From NCBI RefSeq assembly GCF_000281045.1, contig NW_008246078.1:603279-667278 (forward strand): 64,000 bases of DNA, given 5' to 3'. Of this stretch, positions 29,885-39,568 are shown piece by piece (the stretch's first letter is position 1; each line of letters starts with the position of its first letter). The notes beneath the pieces were generated by a model. It was not told the DNA's origin, searched no databases, and was given only the letters and a program-made list of their open reading frames with translations. Origin of the DNA: Saprolegnia diclina VS20 (taxonomy: Eukaryota; Oomycota; Saprolegniomycetes; Saprolegniales; Saprolegniaceae). The translations under genes were made by a program, and so were the position numbers.

Positions 29885-32800
29885 TTAGCACGTGTGGAGA
29901 CGCCAGCTTTTGATATCGAAAAAGTACGTGATTTGCCGCCAGCGCACGGACACGAGCCCGGCCATGAGGGCAAACACAGCATCGATCTCGCACTCGACGT
30001 CGTTCGCTTGGACCACCAGCGTAAAGTAGCTCGCCGAGCTCAAGTACGGTGTGCGGAGCTTGCGCGGCGGCAACGCCCGCCACCGCTCGAGCACCGCGGT
30101 GCCCACGACGGCCCCCAGCGCAATCAAAACGCCCGTCAATACGCCGTCGAGACGGCCAATCGTGATGTAGCCCGTTGTACAGTCCAGCGCGCGATCCATG
30201 TCGATGTACGTGCACGCGCGTTGCAAATACGCCGTGTAGCGCGGCGGCGCTTGGCAGCCCACAGCGATCGCCCACGTCAAGAGCGAGCTCTTCCACGCAT
30301 ACGACGGCGTGTACTGCTGCGTGACGCTGCTCAGCAGGTCGTTCAGCACGTAGACAAGCCACGTGAGTTCGGACGCGGCAAGGACGACCTTGTACCATGG
30401 CGTCACGGGCACGACAAGGCGGGCGCCATGCCCGATCGTCTCGAGCGTCAATTGGCTCGTGTTCAAGAGCCATAGCGCCGTCGTACTTCGCACGACGAGG
30501 AGGAGGCGGCCGACCCAGACATGCCCGACGATCCGGTTGAGCTCCAAGAGGTTGAGAGCGTTGATTGCACCAAACGACGTGATGGTGTAGCACAGGACGA
30601 GCACAAGGACGCTGATGAGAATGAGCGTGACGTACTGGGCGCTCTTCCGGCAAAAGTAGCTGAGGGTCGTGTGAATCTCGGTCGGGTCGAGCACGAGCGC
30701 CAACGGCCGGAACGCCGCCGTGATGGTGCGCACTTGACCGCGGTCCCCTTGAAACGAAACGACTTCGCGCGCGCCCTGGACCCAATCAAAGAGGTAGCAC
30801 CACCCTACGAACGGCCAGGCAGCGTCGTCCGTGCCGTTCAAGAGACCTCGCTGGTACAATTGCGTGGCCGAGAGAGTGCTGGGTGTTATGTATTGGACGA
30901 GCACCACGTCCAGGTCGTTGACGGCGCTACGTGCCAATGACGCGGGCGTGGCCAACGCTTCAAAAGCTACTGCGTGCTCGACCCGGAAGGTCTGTATGGC
31001 ATCGTAAATAGAGCGGCAGTCGGCTTCGGAAAACACATCCAAAGTGCAGAGACCGTCACTGTCGACGGTCGTGTCGACGCCAACAAGGGCAAAGAGGAGC
31101 GCCGGGGTGGATACTTCGATTGTTTCTGTGACCCACCAATCGCAATCCGAGTCGAACGAGACAAAGGTGCTGGGTCCGTACTGAATGGCGATGGGGGCGA
31201 GGTCGCTGCCGCAAATGAGATTGCCGCCGACGCTGACGAGCGTCGTCTCGGCCAAAAGCTCCATCGGCAGCGCACAGATCGACGACTTGGCCGGGAGTTG
31301 GACAAAGCGCTCTTGGGCTGTCATGTTTGTGAGGGTTAGGGTCGCCAGCGCTTGCAGAAACGTGCCGTACAAGTGGCGTAGCGAGCTCGGCACCGAAATG
31401 TACTCTGTGTCGATACTACCAAACGGTCCCAACGTGCTTTGCAACCGACTCAGGCCCACTTGCAGTGGCGCCAAAAGCGTTGTATTCGTGAGCAAGAGCT
31501 GCTCGGACGTGGTGTTGGCAAAGGCAAAGGTTGGGGCTTCCCGCAAAAGGGATCGTCCCCCAATGCCACTGACGTTGTGCGCTACGGCCCAGAGATCACT
31601 GGCAAAGGACCAGTAGAGACGCATCGACGTCTGTCGATCCGTGTGCATCGCGGGGGATGCATGCGCCATCGTGAGCGCGTAGCGCTGCCCCCACGCGGTA
31701 GCAATTTCGATGGCATCGTGGTACCCCGTGGTTTTGTAGTTTTGCCACTGCAGCCGGAACGTCGAGAGGCCGTGCGAGCGCCAAAGAGCCACTTCAGCAT
31801 CGATCGTGAGGGCATTCGTCGTCGTCGCACGCCACCAGTCCTGTCCGCTTGATGTCTGCTGAAGGAGGCTCAGAAAGCCGGATTCAAACGACGAGCCCCA
31901 GCAGGCGCGCATGGCATCCCAGTCGCGGACGTTTCGAAGCGGCGCACCAAGGTACACGGCGCCATTGCTTTGCATCATGGCATCGCAGCGGGCTTGACGC
32001 GCGGCGGTACTAGCCATGGTCCAGCTCCGGTTCAAGTCGAGGTAGCAGTACTGCGTAAACATCCACGGCAGCTGGCACGGATCCATGGAGCGGAGACCGC
32101 GCACCACGGAATGCAGCGCGATCGTGTCTTCATTGAAGAGCTCGCGACGGGCGAGGTTGGCGTGCCACTCAGTCGTGCCGTGCGAGTCGCGGTAGATGGG
32201 CATACCCAGCGCTGGTGTGTCGAGCGCCACAGACGGCAGGATCTCGGTCGACGTCAGTGACAACTGCGTAAAGGTTGTCGCGAGATACGCGTGCATCCCG
32301 GACGTGTTGAAGCCCGACCAGCCAAAGTCGTTGGCGAGCGAGTCGGACATGACAGAGAGGTACGCGATATTGCTCGTGAGCGTCGTGACAAGGTACCCGA
32401 GCCCGAGAAGCGTCGAACTGTGCTGGAACCAACCGCTTTTGTATCGAAATGGGCGGAGGCGCAGTGGCATTTTCGGGGCATTTGTGGCATGGAAGCGCAG
32501 AGACTGTCGGCGCCGACGAACGCCGTATTCTTGACAGCGCACGACCCGCCAGAGTTTGGTGTCGAGAACGTAGCCAACACCGCGATAGTCAAAGGCTATG
32601 AGACCACACATGACGGCTGAAATCGTGTCGAGCTCGGGGGTCTCGCCGACGTGGTAGTGGGCGAGCGTCGGGGGCAAAAGCTCGTGCAATGGTTGGGACA
32701 GGCGACGTTGGCACGGCGCTAGGACGGCCAAGAGCCATGCTCCGACTAGAAGACTGGTGAGAAGCACGAGGCGTTCCCAGCTGCCAATCACGACGCGCCC

Positions 32801-34996
32801 GCTGTCACACGTGACGGTCTCGAGGTTGTGAATGGAGCACTCGCGACGGAGCTGGACACGCCAAATGACTGGCGCGAGCTGATCGATGCAGACAAGGACG
32901 AGCCAGGTCGCAAGAAGAATGACGACTGTCGACGCACGATGCGATTTACGTACAAGAGGCTCAACGACTTCGTGGAGGACGTAGATAAGCCAGAGACCTT
33001 CGCCAGCCAAGGCGCTCGAGAGCAAAAGCGAACGCGTGGACGTTTGCACTTGGAGAATAGCTCCAGACGGCGCCGAGAGGGCTGCGGTGGCCGTTGAAAG
33101 ACACACTAGAGCGAGTCCGCTGCGCGCAAGCAGAAAGTATCGGCCAATATAGACAGCCGACACCACGGGGTTGAACATGAGCCACAACGTCGACCGGAGA
33201 GCGCACCCGAGACAGAGCGTGAGCGCGCTGACGACGCCGAGCGTCACGGTCGTCATGGCCGCCGAGTACCACAGGTACGGTCCCAGCGTTGCTGGTGCGG
33301 GGGACGCGTCCGAGACGACCGGGGGGTACGCCACCGAAATGATATTGACCGTTTGAACATCACCTTGAAGGGAAAGGACCTCCCGCAGCCCCAACGCCCA
33401 CTCGTACAGCATTGTCCAGCCAAAAAAAGCAAAACTGGGGGCGAGCAACGGTTGCATCTGGATCTGGATCTGGGACGCACTCTGGGTCTGGTTCTGTACG
33501 TACTGAAAGAGGCCAATACTGGGGTCCACCAAATGGGTCACATTCGGTGCCTTCAACGACAATGCTTGCGCCAAGCCCTCCGTCGCATGGAAGGCACGTT
33601 CGCACGCCGCTGCGTCGACGGCGGCGACACAGACGTCATCGCTGCGCACGCCCCCGAGCTGCATCAGCGCAAAGACTCCAGCGTCGACGCGCAACGACGA
33701 CGTTAATGGCGCTTGGCGCTGACACACATCATCAAAGCCAAACGTCTGCTGCACAAATGCCACTGACGCGCCAAAGATACACCACGGATTGCCACTGTAA
33801 AAGCGCAATGTCGGGTCGGCCCACTGCAGCGGCCGCAGTTGCAGCAACACGGGTGGTGCAACGAGGGCGTGTAGCGCCGGCGAATTCACAAGTGCCGACG
33901 TCAAGTCGGCGCGGAATCGTTGCATGGCTTCAACAAGCGCCGGTGGAGGTAGGACCCACTTGGCATCGAGGGCGGCAAGCCACCCGACTTGGTCGTGGAG
34001 GGCTTGACCGAGTAGCGGTAGTGGACAGCCATTGATAAAGCACTCCATCGCATCGGGCGTCGTGTCGGCAAAGTAGTTGAACGTACCCCGAACCATCGTC
34101 TGGTTCTCGCTCGCGGCGTACAAGTCGTTGAAAAAGAGGTCATAGAAAAGACACGTTTTCCTATGCATGAGCCGACTCGTCGTGGGGATGCTCTTGAGCG
34201 ACATGGGGACCGCGACGCCGAGGGCATTCTCAACAAGGACACTCTCGAGGAGGCCAAAGCCCGTGCCCGTGCCATATTGAAGCGCAAAGAGCTGGCATCC
34301 GTGCGAGCGCCACAGCTGCACCTCGTCGCTGATGGAAACGAGCGTGTGGGCGGTCAACGTACGCAGCCAGTCGGCGCCTTTCGCTCCGGTCGCTGCGATC
34401 GGAGTGCCGATGCGAGTGTCAAAGAGGCCGCCCGTCGACTGCCGCCACGCGTCAAAATCGATGTTGCGCAGGATTGACTCCAAGTACATGGCGGCGTTCG
34501 TTGTCTCGGACGCTGCACAGCGCGCTTGGCGCGCGGCCGAGTAGGCAAATTCCCAGTTTTTTCCAAAGTCGACCCAGCAGTACGGCGCGACAAGCCTCCA
34601 CACTTGATCGGTGGAGAGCGTTCTTACGCTCTGAATTGCCGATGGCAAGGTTGTGAGGTCGTTGTAGAGGACCCGGCGGACGTAGACAGCGTCAACACCC
34701 GACGACAGCCCCCCGAGGAGCGCGACCGAGGGGGCAAAGATGTCGAGGTTGTACTCTGTCGAGTAGGGCAGTGTCGAGAGGTGGGTGTTGAGAAGCTGTC
34801 GCAACACGGGCGAGGTCGTAAAAAGGTCGGGCCACAAATAGTCGGTCGCCGTGTACGCAGAGAACGCGTCAAGGACAAAGACGCTCAGCGCCACGGAGGC
34901 GGCCACGTAAACCGTGCCGACGAGGTGGAGACGCAAGGCGACCGGTGGCGGTCCCACGCGTATGTCGTGTGTGTGCGGAGCCACAAACACTTGCAT
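29885..34996 (-). CDS. Giant intronless polytopic membrane protein with two tandem units
   Basis: One uninterrupted frame of 1,703 residues from ATG 34996. It consists of two units of about 850 residues. Each unit has an N-terminal membrane helix, an ectodomain of about 500 residues with matching landmarks (unit 1 YCWVDFGKNWEFAYSAARQARC, shortened; unit 2 YCYLDLNRSWTMASTAARQARC, shortened; both with LWRSHG about 90 residues on), then four to five membrane helices (unit 1 near residues 580-760, unit 2 near 1430-1640) and a cytosolic end with W-R-V/L. The second unit starts at about residue 850 (FRYKSGWFQHSS). I do not recognise the family; it looks like the large Saprolegniales membrane proteins of unknown role. 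The absence of introns over 5.1 kb is unusual for this window. A surface receptor, adhesin or transporter are all possible. Confidence 0.85.
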   Translation of the reverse strand: MQVFVAPHTHDIRVGPPPVALRLHLVGTVYVAASVALSVFVLDAFSAYTATDYLWPDLFTTSPVLRQLLNTHLSTLPYSTEYNLDIFAPSVALLGGLSSGVDAVYVRRVLYNDLTTLPSAIQSVRTLSTDQVWRLVAPYCWVDFGKNWEFAYSAARQARCAASETTNAAMYLESILRNIDFDAWRQSTGGLFDTRIGTPIAATGAKGADWLRTLTAHTLVSISDEVQLWRSHGCQLFALQYGTGTGFGLLESVLVENALGVAVPMSLKSIPTTSRLMHRKTCLFYDLFFNDLYAASENQTMVRGTFNYFADTTPDAMECFINGCPLPLLGQALHDQVGWLAALDAKWVLPPPALVEAMQRFRADLTSALVNSPALHALVAPPVLLQLRPLQWADPTLRFYSGNPWCIFGASVAFVQQTFGFDDVCQRQAPLTSSLRVDAGVFALMQLGGVRSDDVCVAAVDAAACERAFHATEGLAQALSLKAPNVTHLVDPSIGLFQYVQNQTQSASQIQIQMQPLLAPSFAFFGWTMLYEWALGLREVLSLQGDVQTVNIISVAYPPVVSDASPAPATLGPYLWYSAAMTTVTLGVVSALTLCLGCALRSTLWLMFNPVVSAVYIGRYFLLARSGLALVCLSTATAALSAPSGAILQVQTSTRSLLLSSALAGEGLWLIYVLHEVVEPLVRKSHRASTVVILLATWLVLVCIDQLAPVIWRVQLRRECSIHNLETVTCDSGRVVIGSWERLVLLTSLLVGAWLLAVLAPCQRRLSQPLHELLPPTLAHYHVGETPELDTISAVMCGLIAFDYRGVGYVLDTKLWRVVRCQEYGVRRRRQSLRFHATNAPKMPLRLRPFRYKSGWFQHSSTLLGLGYLVTTLTSNIAYLSVMSDSLANDFGWSGFNTSGMHAYLATTFTQLSLTSTEILPSVALDTPALGMPIYRDSHGTTEWHANLARRELFNEDTIALHSVVRGLRSMDPCQLPWMFTQYCYLDLNRSWTMASTAARQARCDAMMQSNGAVYLGAPLRNVRDWDAMRACWGSSFESGFLSLLQQTSSGQDWWRATTTNALTIDAEVALWRSHGLSTFRLQWQNYKTTGYHDAIEIATAWGQRYALTMAHASPAMHTDRQTSMRLYWSFASDLWAVAHNVSGIGGRSLLREAPTFAFANTTSEQLLLTNTTLLAPLQVGLSRLQSTLGPFGSIDTEYISVPSSLRHLYGTFLQALATLTLTNMTAQERFVQLPAKSSICALPMELLAETTLVSVGGNLICGSDLAPIAIQYGPSTFVSFDSDCDWWVTETIEVSTPALLFALVGVDTTVDSDGLCTLDVFSEADCRSIYDAIQTFRVEHAVAFEALATPASLARSAVNDLDVVLVQYITPSTLSATQLYQRGLLNGTDDAAWPFVGWCYLFDWVQGAREVVSFQGDRGQVRTITAAFRPLALVLDPTEIHTTLSYFCRKSAQYVTLILISVLVLVLCYTITSFGAINALNLLELNRIVGHVWVGRLLLVVRSTTALWLLNTSQLTLETIGHGARLVVPVTPWYKVVLAASELTWLVYVLNDLLSSVTQQYTPSYAWKSSLLTWAIAVGCQAPPRYTAYLQRACTYIDMDRALDCTTGYITIGRLDGVLTGVLIALGAVVGTAVLERWRALPPRKLRTPYLSSASYFTLVVQANDVECEIDAVFALMAGLVSVRWRQITYFFDIKSWRLHTC

Positions 34997-35524
34997 TATC
35001 TCCTTGATTGCCGAGTTCTCTGGTGTTGGGGCAATGAAACGACGACGTGAAACCGGTTCGCCACGGCTGGAAAGCTGGTCCTTGTTGGTTTGAAAAGAGT
35101 TGCGTCAAAGACGATTTGAGCTGGGTTGCCGAATGGCTTGGCAGTGGCAGTGGCAGTGGCCTCGTAATTGCGAGGAGGTTTCCCTGGCCGTTGTTGCACC
35201 TGATGAGCCCGTACTACTCAGGTGTCCGGCCCGCGTACACGGACTCGAGGCATGGGAATTGTTATGGTGGCTCCCGAATAGCGCGATACGAAGGACGGCA
35301 AACGAGCGCTTGACTTTATCATTAGACTATGAAGAGCTAAGATCATTAGATTAGGGAGAGCTAACAAGTTGTGCCTTATGCCGTCAAAGAGGAATCGTAA
35401 GCAAGAAGTTCGACGCTTTGGCGGCGCGATCGGTCGTTTGGCGTCTCACTACAACAAGACACCTCTTGGATGACCACAGACACTTAACAAGAGCTACTGC
35501 ACCATCCTTGTTGGATTACGAAGG
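34997..35524. other. Intergenic region
   Basis: No gene is visible. It holds the promoter of the giant membrane protein. A short ggcagt tandem run (three to four units) lies at 35138-35158. Confidence 0.45.
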
Positions 35525-35851
35525 TTATAAGTTGCCGACCTGCCCTTTCGTCCACGTTGTGAGACGGATCACACCGCGCTTGCCATATTCGTGGCATTGG
35601 AAGAGAGACTTGAGCGTGATCGTGCGTTCATCAACAGGATCGAGCTCGAACGGTGCATACGAGGGGGCAGTTTTGTCATACAAACTGCGCACGGCTGGGG
35701 CGTGGTAGAGGACGAAACGATGGTTCTTTGTCATGTGTTCCCGGGACTCCAGGAGCAGTCGAACCGCCGCAAGCGTAGGGTCTTGCTCCTCGCAATACAC
35801 AGCAAGCGCCTTGTTGTCGATCAGAAAGAGGCGAAGCTTCAAGTCGGTCAT
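35525..35851 (-). CDS. Small cluster protein 1 (long form)
   Basis: 108 residues from ATG 35851 (MTDLKLRLFLIDNKALAVY). It has the features shared by the cluster: two N-terminal strands, a helix (TLAAVRLLLESREHM), the MTKNHRFVLYH strand, an acidic PFELDPVDERTI segment and a closing GVIRL. The long form has a loop of about 20 residues between the third strand and the acidic segment. It is the only member on the minus strand and is divergent from member 2. There is no signal peptide, Cys pattern or catalytic motif. I do not recognise the family by name. Confidence 0.6.
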   Translation of the reverse strand: MTDLKLRLFLIDNKALAVYCEEQDPTLAAVRLLLESREHMTKNHRFVLYHAPAVRSLYDKTAPSYAPFELDPVDERTITLKSLFQCHEYGKRGVIRLTTWTKGQVGNL

Positions 35852-36237
35852 CCCTCAAAGTTTGCAACTGAGAGCCTCGCTGCGACCATAAAATGCGGCA
35901 ACGTGATGGGTGAGGACTATGCTGAGCTCAAAACAATAAATGGTGCTGGTGCCGCCGTTGGATGTGATGGCATCGGACTACATATTCTCAGGTCATACCA
36001 CGACCTTGCAAAAGAAGCGTTTGAGAGACCTCCGGAGCTGCGTCAAGGTGGTCACCGCAGACGTGCAAAACGATCACTTGTAGCGTACCGATGGCTTTTG
36101 GGGTCTATTCAGTCCTGGGTTAATTCAAAAGAAAGTGGTCCAGAACCGTCATTTCTGGAACGATCCGTCCAGACCCATCAAGGATGGATGACAAATTGCG
36201 ACAGCACATCACAAGGGAATCGAACGGTCACCGCAGC

Positions 36238-36501
36238 ATGCCCTTGTACTACTTCCGCATCAAAACGCGTTATGGCCATATCGCCTACGACTATGTCACG
36301 CTGCTTCCAAATTACCCACTCCCAACGGTGGCCACAGCTCGCGATCTGCTCACGTCTCGGGGCTTCATGACCGACTCTGATTGCTTCAAGTTCAATGAAA
36401 CACGAGACAAGACTCCCCGCGTGTACACTGTCGATCGCAAAAGTGAAGGCATAATGCCGCTCGACTGCTTGAAGGGCACCGACGGTATCATTGCCGTCTA
36501 A
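36238..36501 (+). CDS. Small cluster protein 2 (short form)
   Basis: 87 residues from ATG 36238 (MPLYYFRIKTRYGH); an in-frame ATG at 36184 would add 18 residues, but members 5 and 7 start like the shorter version. It shows the short form of the family: YYFRI strand, second strand ending YVTLL, helix ATARDLLTSRGFM, TDSDCFKFNE, then VYTVDRKSEGIMPLDCLKG and a final DGIIAV. The pattern PTVATARDLL / Y-x-V-D-R-K-S-E is shared almost exactly with member 7. Confidence 0.65.
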   Translation: MPLYYFRIKTRYGHIAYDYVTLLPNYPLPTVATARDLLTSRGFMTDSDCFKFNETRDKTPRVYTVDRKSEGIMPLDCLKGTDGIIAV

Positions 36502-37054
36502 GGAGGCGTTTACCTGGCTGCAGTTGAATACATCTAGCATGCCATTATCACGTTTGATACTGGGATAGCAAGCGAGAAGAATTGATTGGGACGAGGGAGC
36601 GCTGTACCATACCGTTCATCGAGAACTCGGATGCTTATGCGATATGGGCTCAAATAGCTTGCTGTTGCGGGTTGGCCCCGCCCAGCAAGAACGACCCTCG
36701 TGTCAACTCGTGTCAGCGATATTTTCCCAATAGAAAGCACTGGCACGTGGTTTTCGCCACGCCGTTTGACGAGTCGTGCAGGTTGTGCCACGTCATAGGT
36801 CGAGAAGAGCCGAAGTTGTGTCGCCTTCAAGACTGGCCAACACGCACGCTGACGAAAAAAGCATTTTCAATCGGCTTCAAGGGGCACTATTGTTGTACAA
36901 CCATTGTCGCACATTCGCCACACCGTTCGTGTAGTTGGTAGCTGGAAATCTTCTGTTGGACAATCCCTCGTCTCAACGATCAAGAACGCCTCCAACCCAT
37001 CTCTTGCACCGTTCTCGACTTCGTTCACAGCGGATTTCTACGTGTCTCAAAACA
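36502..37054. other. Spacer in the small-protein cluster
   Basis: No gene is visible. The last 90 bases (about 36960-37054) are clearly similar to the 90 bases before member 6 at 40065-40156 (shared word ttgcaccgttctcga), so the upstream region was duplicated with the gene. Confidence 0.5.
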
Positions 37055-37330
37055 ATGGGCAGCGCGCCAACCATCTTTTTGCGCATCCACGGCAAGCGCC
37101 TTGCGATCGATGCGAAGCTTGAACCCAGCACACTCGCGGAGCTTCGCAACTACTTACAACAGCAAGACCACATGAAGGCGCACGACCGCTTCATTCTCAT
37201 TCTCTACAAGAAAAAGTTGCCAGCAAAAGACAAGTATGTGCTGGTGTCATCCTCCCGCGCACCAAGAAGATGCACGACACCATGCCTGTACCACTGCCCC
37301 CACGTTGCCAACGAGCGTACCATTAACTAG
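37055..37330 (+). pseudogene. Small cluster protein 3, long form with internal deletion
   Basis: Starts MGSAPTIFLRIHGKRLAID, nearly the same as member 6, and follows it through the helix (TLAELRNYLQQQDHM) and the strand DRFILILYKKKLP. After KDKYV the alignment jumps: the bases that follow match the end of member 6 (gtgtcat, cgcgc, ccaagaag), so about 90 bases encoding the acidic segment are gone and the rest is read out of frame to a stop at 37330. The result is a hybrid of about 91 residues that lacks the conserved C-terminal part. It may still be expressed, but it looks like a decaying copy. Confidence 0.6.
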
Positions 37331-37495
37331 TTTGATGTATGTCAAGGCTGTAGTCTAGCTCGCGTCCAACTAAAGTGCAACATGCGTGTTTTGCTGAAGA
37401 GTTTTAGTAGCATTGGTAAGGTGCCTCAACACGAGGCTTAAGCCACATTTTGTATCTAGTGTATACCGGTACTTCATGCAGCATTTGTGCTGATG

Positions 37496-37745
37496 CTGCG
37501 CATGCTCTCAGAGCTCATGGTCAAGAGCTTGTGGTTCATCAACTCCATTTTTCTTGGATCCTAGCATTCAGATTCAGATTGGGGTACCAAAAAAGAGTAT
37601 TGGACGTTTATCGGTGCGCGTGCGCTGATTAAACCTTTAAACCTCTTGCCCGGGTGGTCTCTCCCAGACGACACTTCCTTTGCCAGTATGCTGCACTGCG
37701 CTGTGGAGCTGGTCCTCACGTGATATATCTTCCCGAGCTTCGGTT
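37496..37745 (-). pseudogene. Decayed copy of the CFAP141-like gene
   Basis: Base by base this stretch follows 28985-29265 of the CFAP141-like gene, including its intron (gatcctagcattcagattca at the acceptor side) and the exon 1 end that encodes the VNQRSRTDK stretch in the intact gene. Several in-frame stops and indels interrupt it and no long frame remains. The intron shows that it arose by DNA duplication and not by retrocopying. The orientation is the same as that of the intact gene. Confidence 0.7.
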
Positions 37746-37843
37746 GTCCTATCCCATTATATTTAACGACCCAAAGCAGTCGTGTTCCATCACAAAATCC
37801 GAGCAAACTTCAATACTTCATTGCCAAATCAGCGATCGGTGCG

Positions 37844-38185
37844 ATGACCCGCGAGACTCTCCGATTTGTGTGTCTGGACAAGAAGATGTGTGTTGTCTTG
37901 TACAACGAGGACGTGAAGAATGATCCGGTGCTTTCTGGTCTTCGTGCCCATTTGGAAGCTGCTGGGCGCATGACCAAAGCTCATCGTTTCGTGGTTTTCA
38001 ACGAGGAACAATCCGCCGGCAAGTCTACTGCAATGGAGCCGTACGAAGTCGAGCCTTCCACCGAGTGTATCATGAGCGTCGAAGAGCTCTACCAGCACTC
38101 CGACCCAGCGACACGTGGCGTGATTTACAAGACAAAGCGGGAGGGTGGTAGATTTGACGTTTATTCGCGTTTCTCGTCACAGTAG
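37844..38185 (+). CDS. Small cluster protein 4 (long form)
   Basis: 113 residues from ATG 37844 (MTRETLRFVCLDKKMCVVLY). It has the helix VLSGLRAHLEAAGRM, the strand TKAHRFVVFNE, then PYEVEPSTECIMSVEELYQ and GVIYKTKREGG. It is closest to member 1 in its N-terminal strands (RFVCLDKKMCVV / RLFLIDNKALAV) and to member 6 in its acidic segment. No secretion signal is seen. Confidence 0.65.
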   Translation: MTRETLRFVCLDKKMCVVLYNEDVKNDPVLSGLRAHLEAAGRMTKAHRFVVFNEEQSAGKSTAMEPYEVEPSTECIMSVEELYQHSDPATRGVIYKTKREGGRFDVYSRFSSQ

Positions 38186-38351
38186 TCCTGGCTATAAGCT
38201 CAATGCGAATCGAGGTGAGCAAAGTTTGATATGGATCATCTTTGTATTCGTTGGAGCCTATCGCCTTCTCTGCCAAACTGCCATTTCACAGCTTGTATCT
38301 TTGTATACGATGTATCCGACTTGAATAGGGAGGCGCAGCTCGCTGGGGATA
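38186..38351. other. Spacer left of LINE copy 2
   Basis: A short spacer without a gene. Confidence 0.4.
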
Positions 38352-39065
38352 TGCATACCGGTGTATATATATATATATGAACGTGTTTCGCGTTATCTTC
38401 ATAATTACACAAAGACTTCGCATACGTAGAGACTAGCAATCTCCTTCTTCTTCATTCGCTCGCCGGTCCGTGGCTGCGCAGGCGGCGGCGCGGGGGCTCG
38501 TCTGGCTCTTCTGTCGTCGCCCTACGACGCTTGTGGCCGCGGGTGAGGCCCGTGACGACACGGTCGGTCAAATCTTTCCAGGCGTCGCGGTCGGCGGCGT
38601 GTTGCAGCCCGACGACACAGCAGAACCGCTCGACCAGCTCATCACACCCGAAGAACTTCACGCCGCCATCAAGACGCTCCACAACAACCGTGCCTGCGGC
38701 CCCGACAACATGCCGGCCGAAATCCTCAAGGCCGTTGCCGACCTCGTCGCCATGCCGCTCGCCCAACTGCTCAACGAAGGTCTCACCACAGGACGGCCCA
38801 TCCAGCTCGGCGAAGGGACGCTGATCTGCCTGCCCAAGCCCAACAAGCCGCAAGGCGTGTGCTCGAGCCTCNNNNNNNNNNNNNNNNNNNNNNNNNNNNN
38901 NNNNNNNNNNNNNNNNNNNNNNNNNNNNNNNNNNNNNNNNNNNNNNNNNNNNNNNNNNNNNNNNNNNNNNNAAGAAACGGGGCGCCTCGGATGGGGCAAA
39001 GAAGCGGTCCGCAGCCACGTTGGCCGGGACGTCTCGACCCAGTCGCAGCACTGCATACCGGTGTA
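38352..39065 (-). mobile_element. Chimeric LINE insertion, copy 2, with 14-bp target-site duplication and assembly gap
   Basis: A 14-bp direct repeat (tgcataccggtgta) at 38352-38365 and 39052-39065 flanks the insert. The left part is nearly identical to copy 1: a (TA)n tail, the 3' untranslated stretch and the ORF2 C-terminus on the minus strand, the same switch point (about 38598-38600), then the RT part on the plus strand with the frame intact through CLPKPNKPQGVCSSL. A 100-base run of N (38872-38971) follows, and about 80 bases beyond it reach the right repeat. Different flanking duplications show that copies 1 and 2 inserted independently. The true gap length is unknown. Confidence 0.75.
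38872..38971. other. Assembly gap of exactly 100 N
   Basis: A round-number scaffold gap inside LINE copy 2. The repeat nature of the element is the likely cause. Everything between the RT fragment and the right-hand flank is unseen. Confidence 0.98.
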
Positions 39066-39304
39066 TTGGAATATTTGGCCAATGAGTCAAGCCCTTCACT
39101 CTTCGATCCAAATGCGCCCGACTTGCTTGTGCCTATTCGCAACAACACTGTGCATCCAACACATCAAACTAGCTTGACGCCTAGTTCTTATCTATCACAC
39201 ATTGCGCTTCCTATACAAATTCCAGGGGGTTGGTGCCGTTGTCAATTTATGTCAAAGGAACTTTCTGTTGCCGTTAAACTTGAAATCACACGCATCAGTT
39301 CAAA
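39066..39304. other. Spacer right of LINE copy 2
   Basis: A spacer without a gene; presumably it holds the promoter of cluster member 5. Confidence 0.4.
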
Positions 39305-39568
39305 ATGGGCAGTACGTACCTTTTCAAGATTGAAGGGCGTCGTGGTGTGTACTGCAACGTTGCTGTGGCGCTTGCATCCCGCCCGAGCCCGACATTAGCT
39401 ACTGCGCGCGATTTCCTCGCCTCTTTGGGCTACATGAACGACACACGCAGTTTCCACATTGTCGATATCCGCGGCAAGTGGACGACCAAGTACGCAGTTG
39501 AGCGTAGCGACGAAGACAAACTGCAACTGCACCGCGTGCAGGACCAGCACGGTGTCATTCACTTGTAG
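39305..39568 (+). CDS. Small cluster protein 5 (short form)
   Basis: 87 residues from ATG 39305 (MGSTYLFKIEGRRGVYCNVA). The helix TLATARDFLASLGYM and the TRSFHIVDIRGKW strand are followed by KYAVERSDEDKLQLHRVQD and a final HGVIHL. It is clearly a short form, but the Y-x-V-D-R-K-S-E motif has become YAVERSDED and the following IMPL is lost, so it is the most divergent short member. Confidence 0.65.
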   Translation: MGSTYLFKIEGRRGVYCNVAVALASRPSPTLATARDFLASLGYMNDTRSFHIVDIRGKWTTKYAVERSDEDKLQLHRVQDQHGVIHL

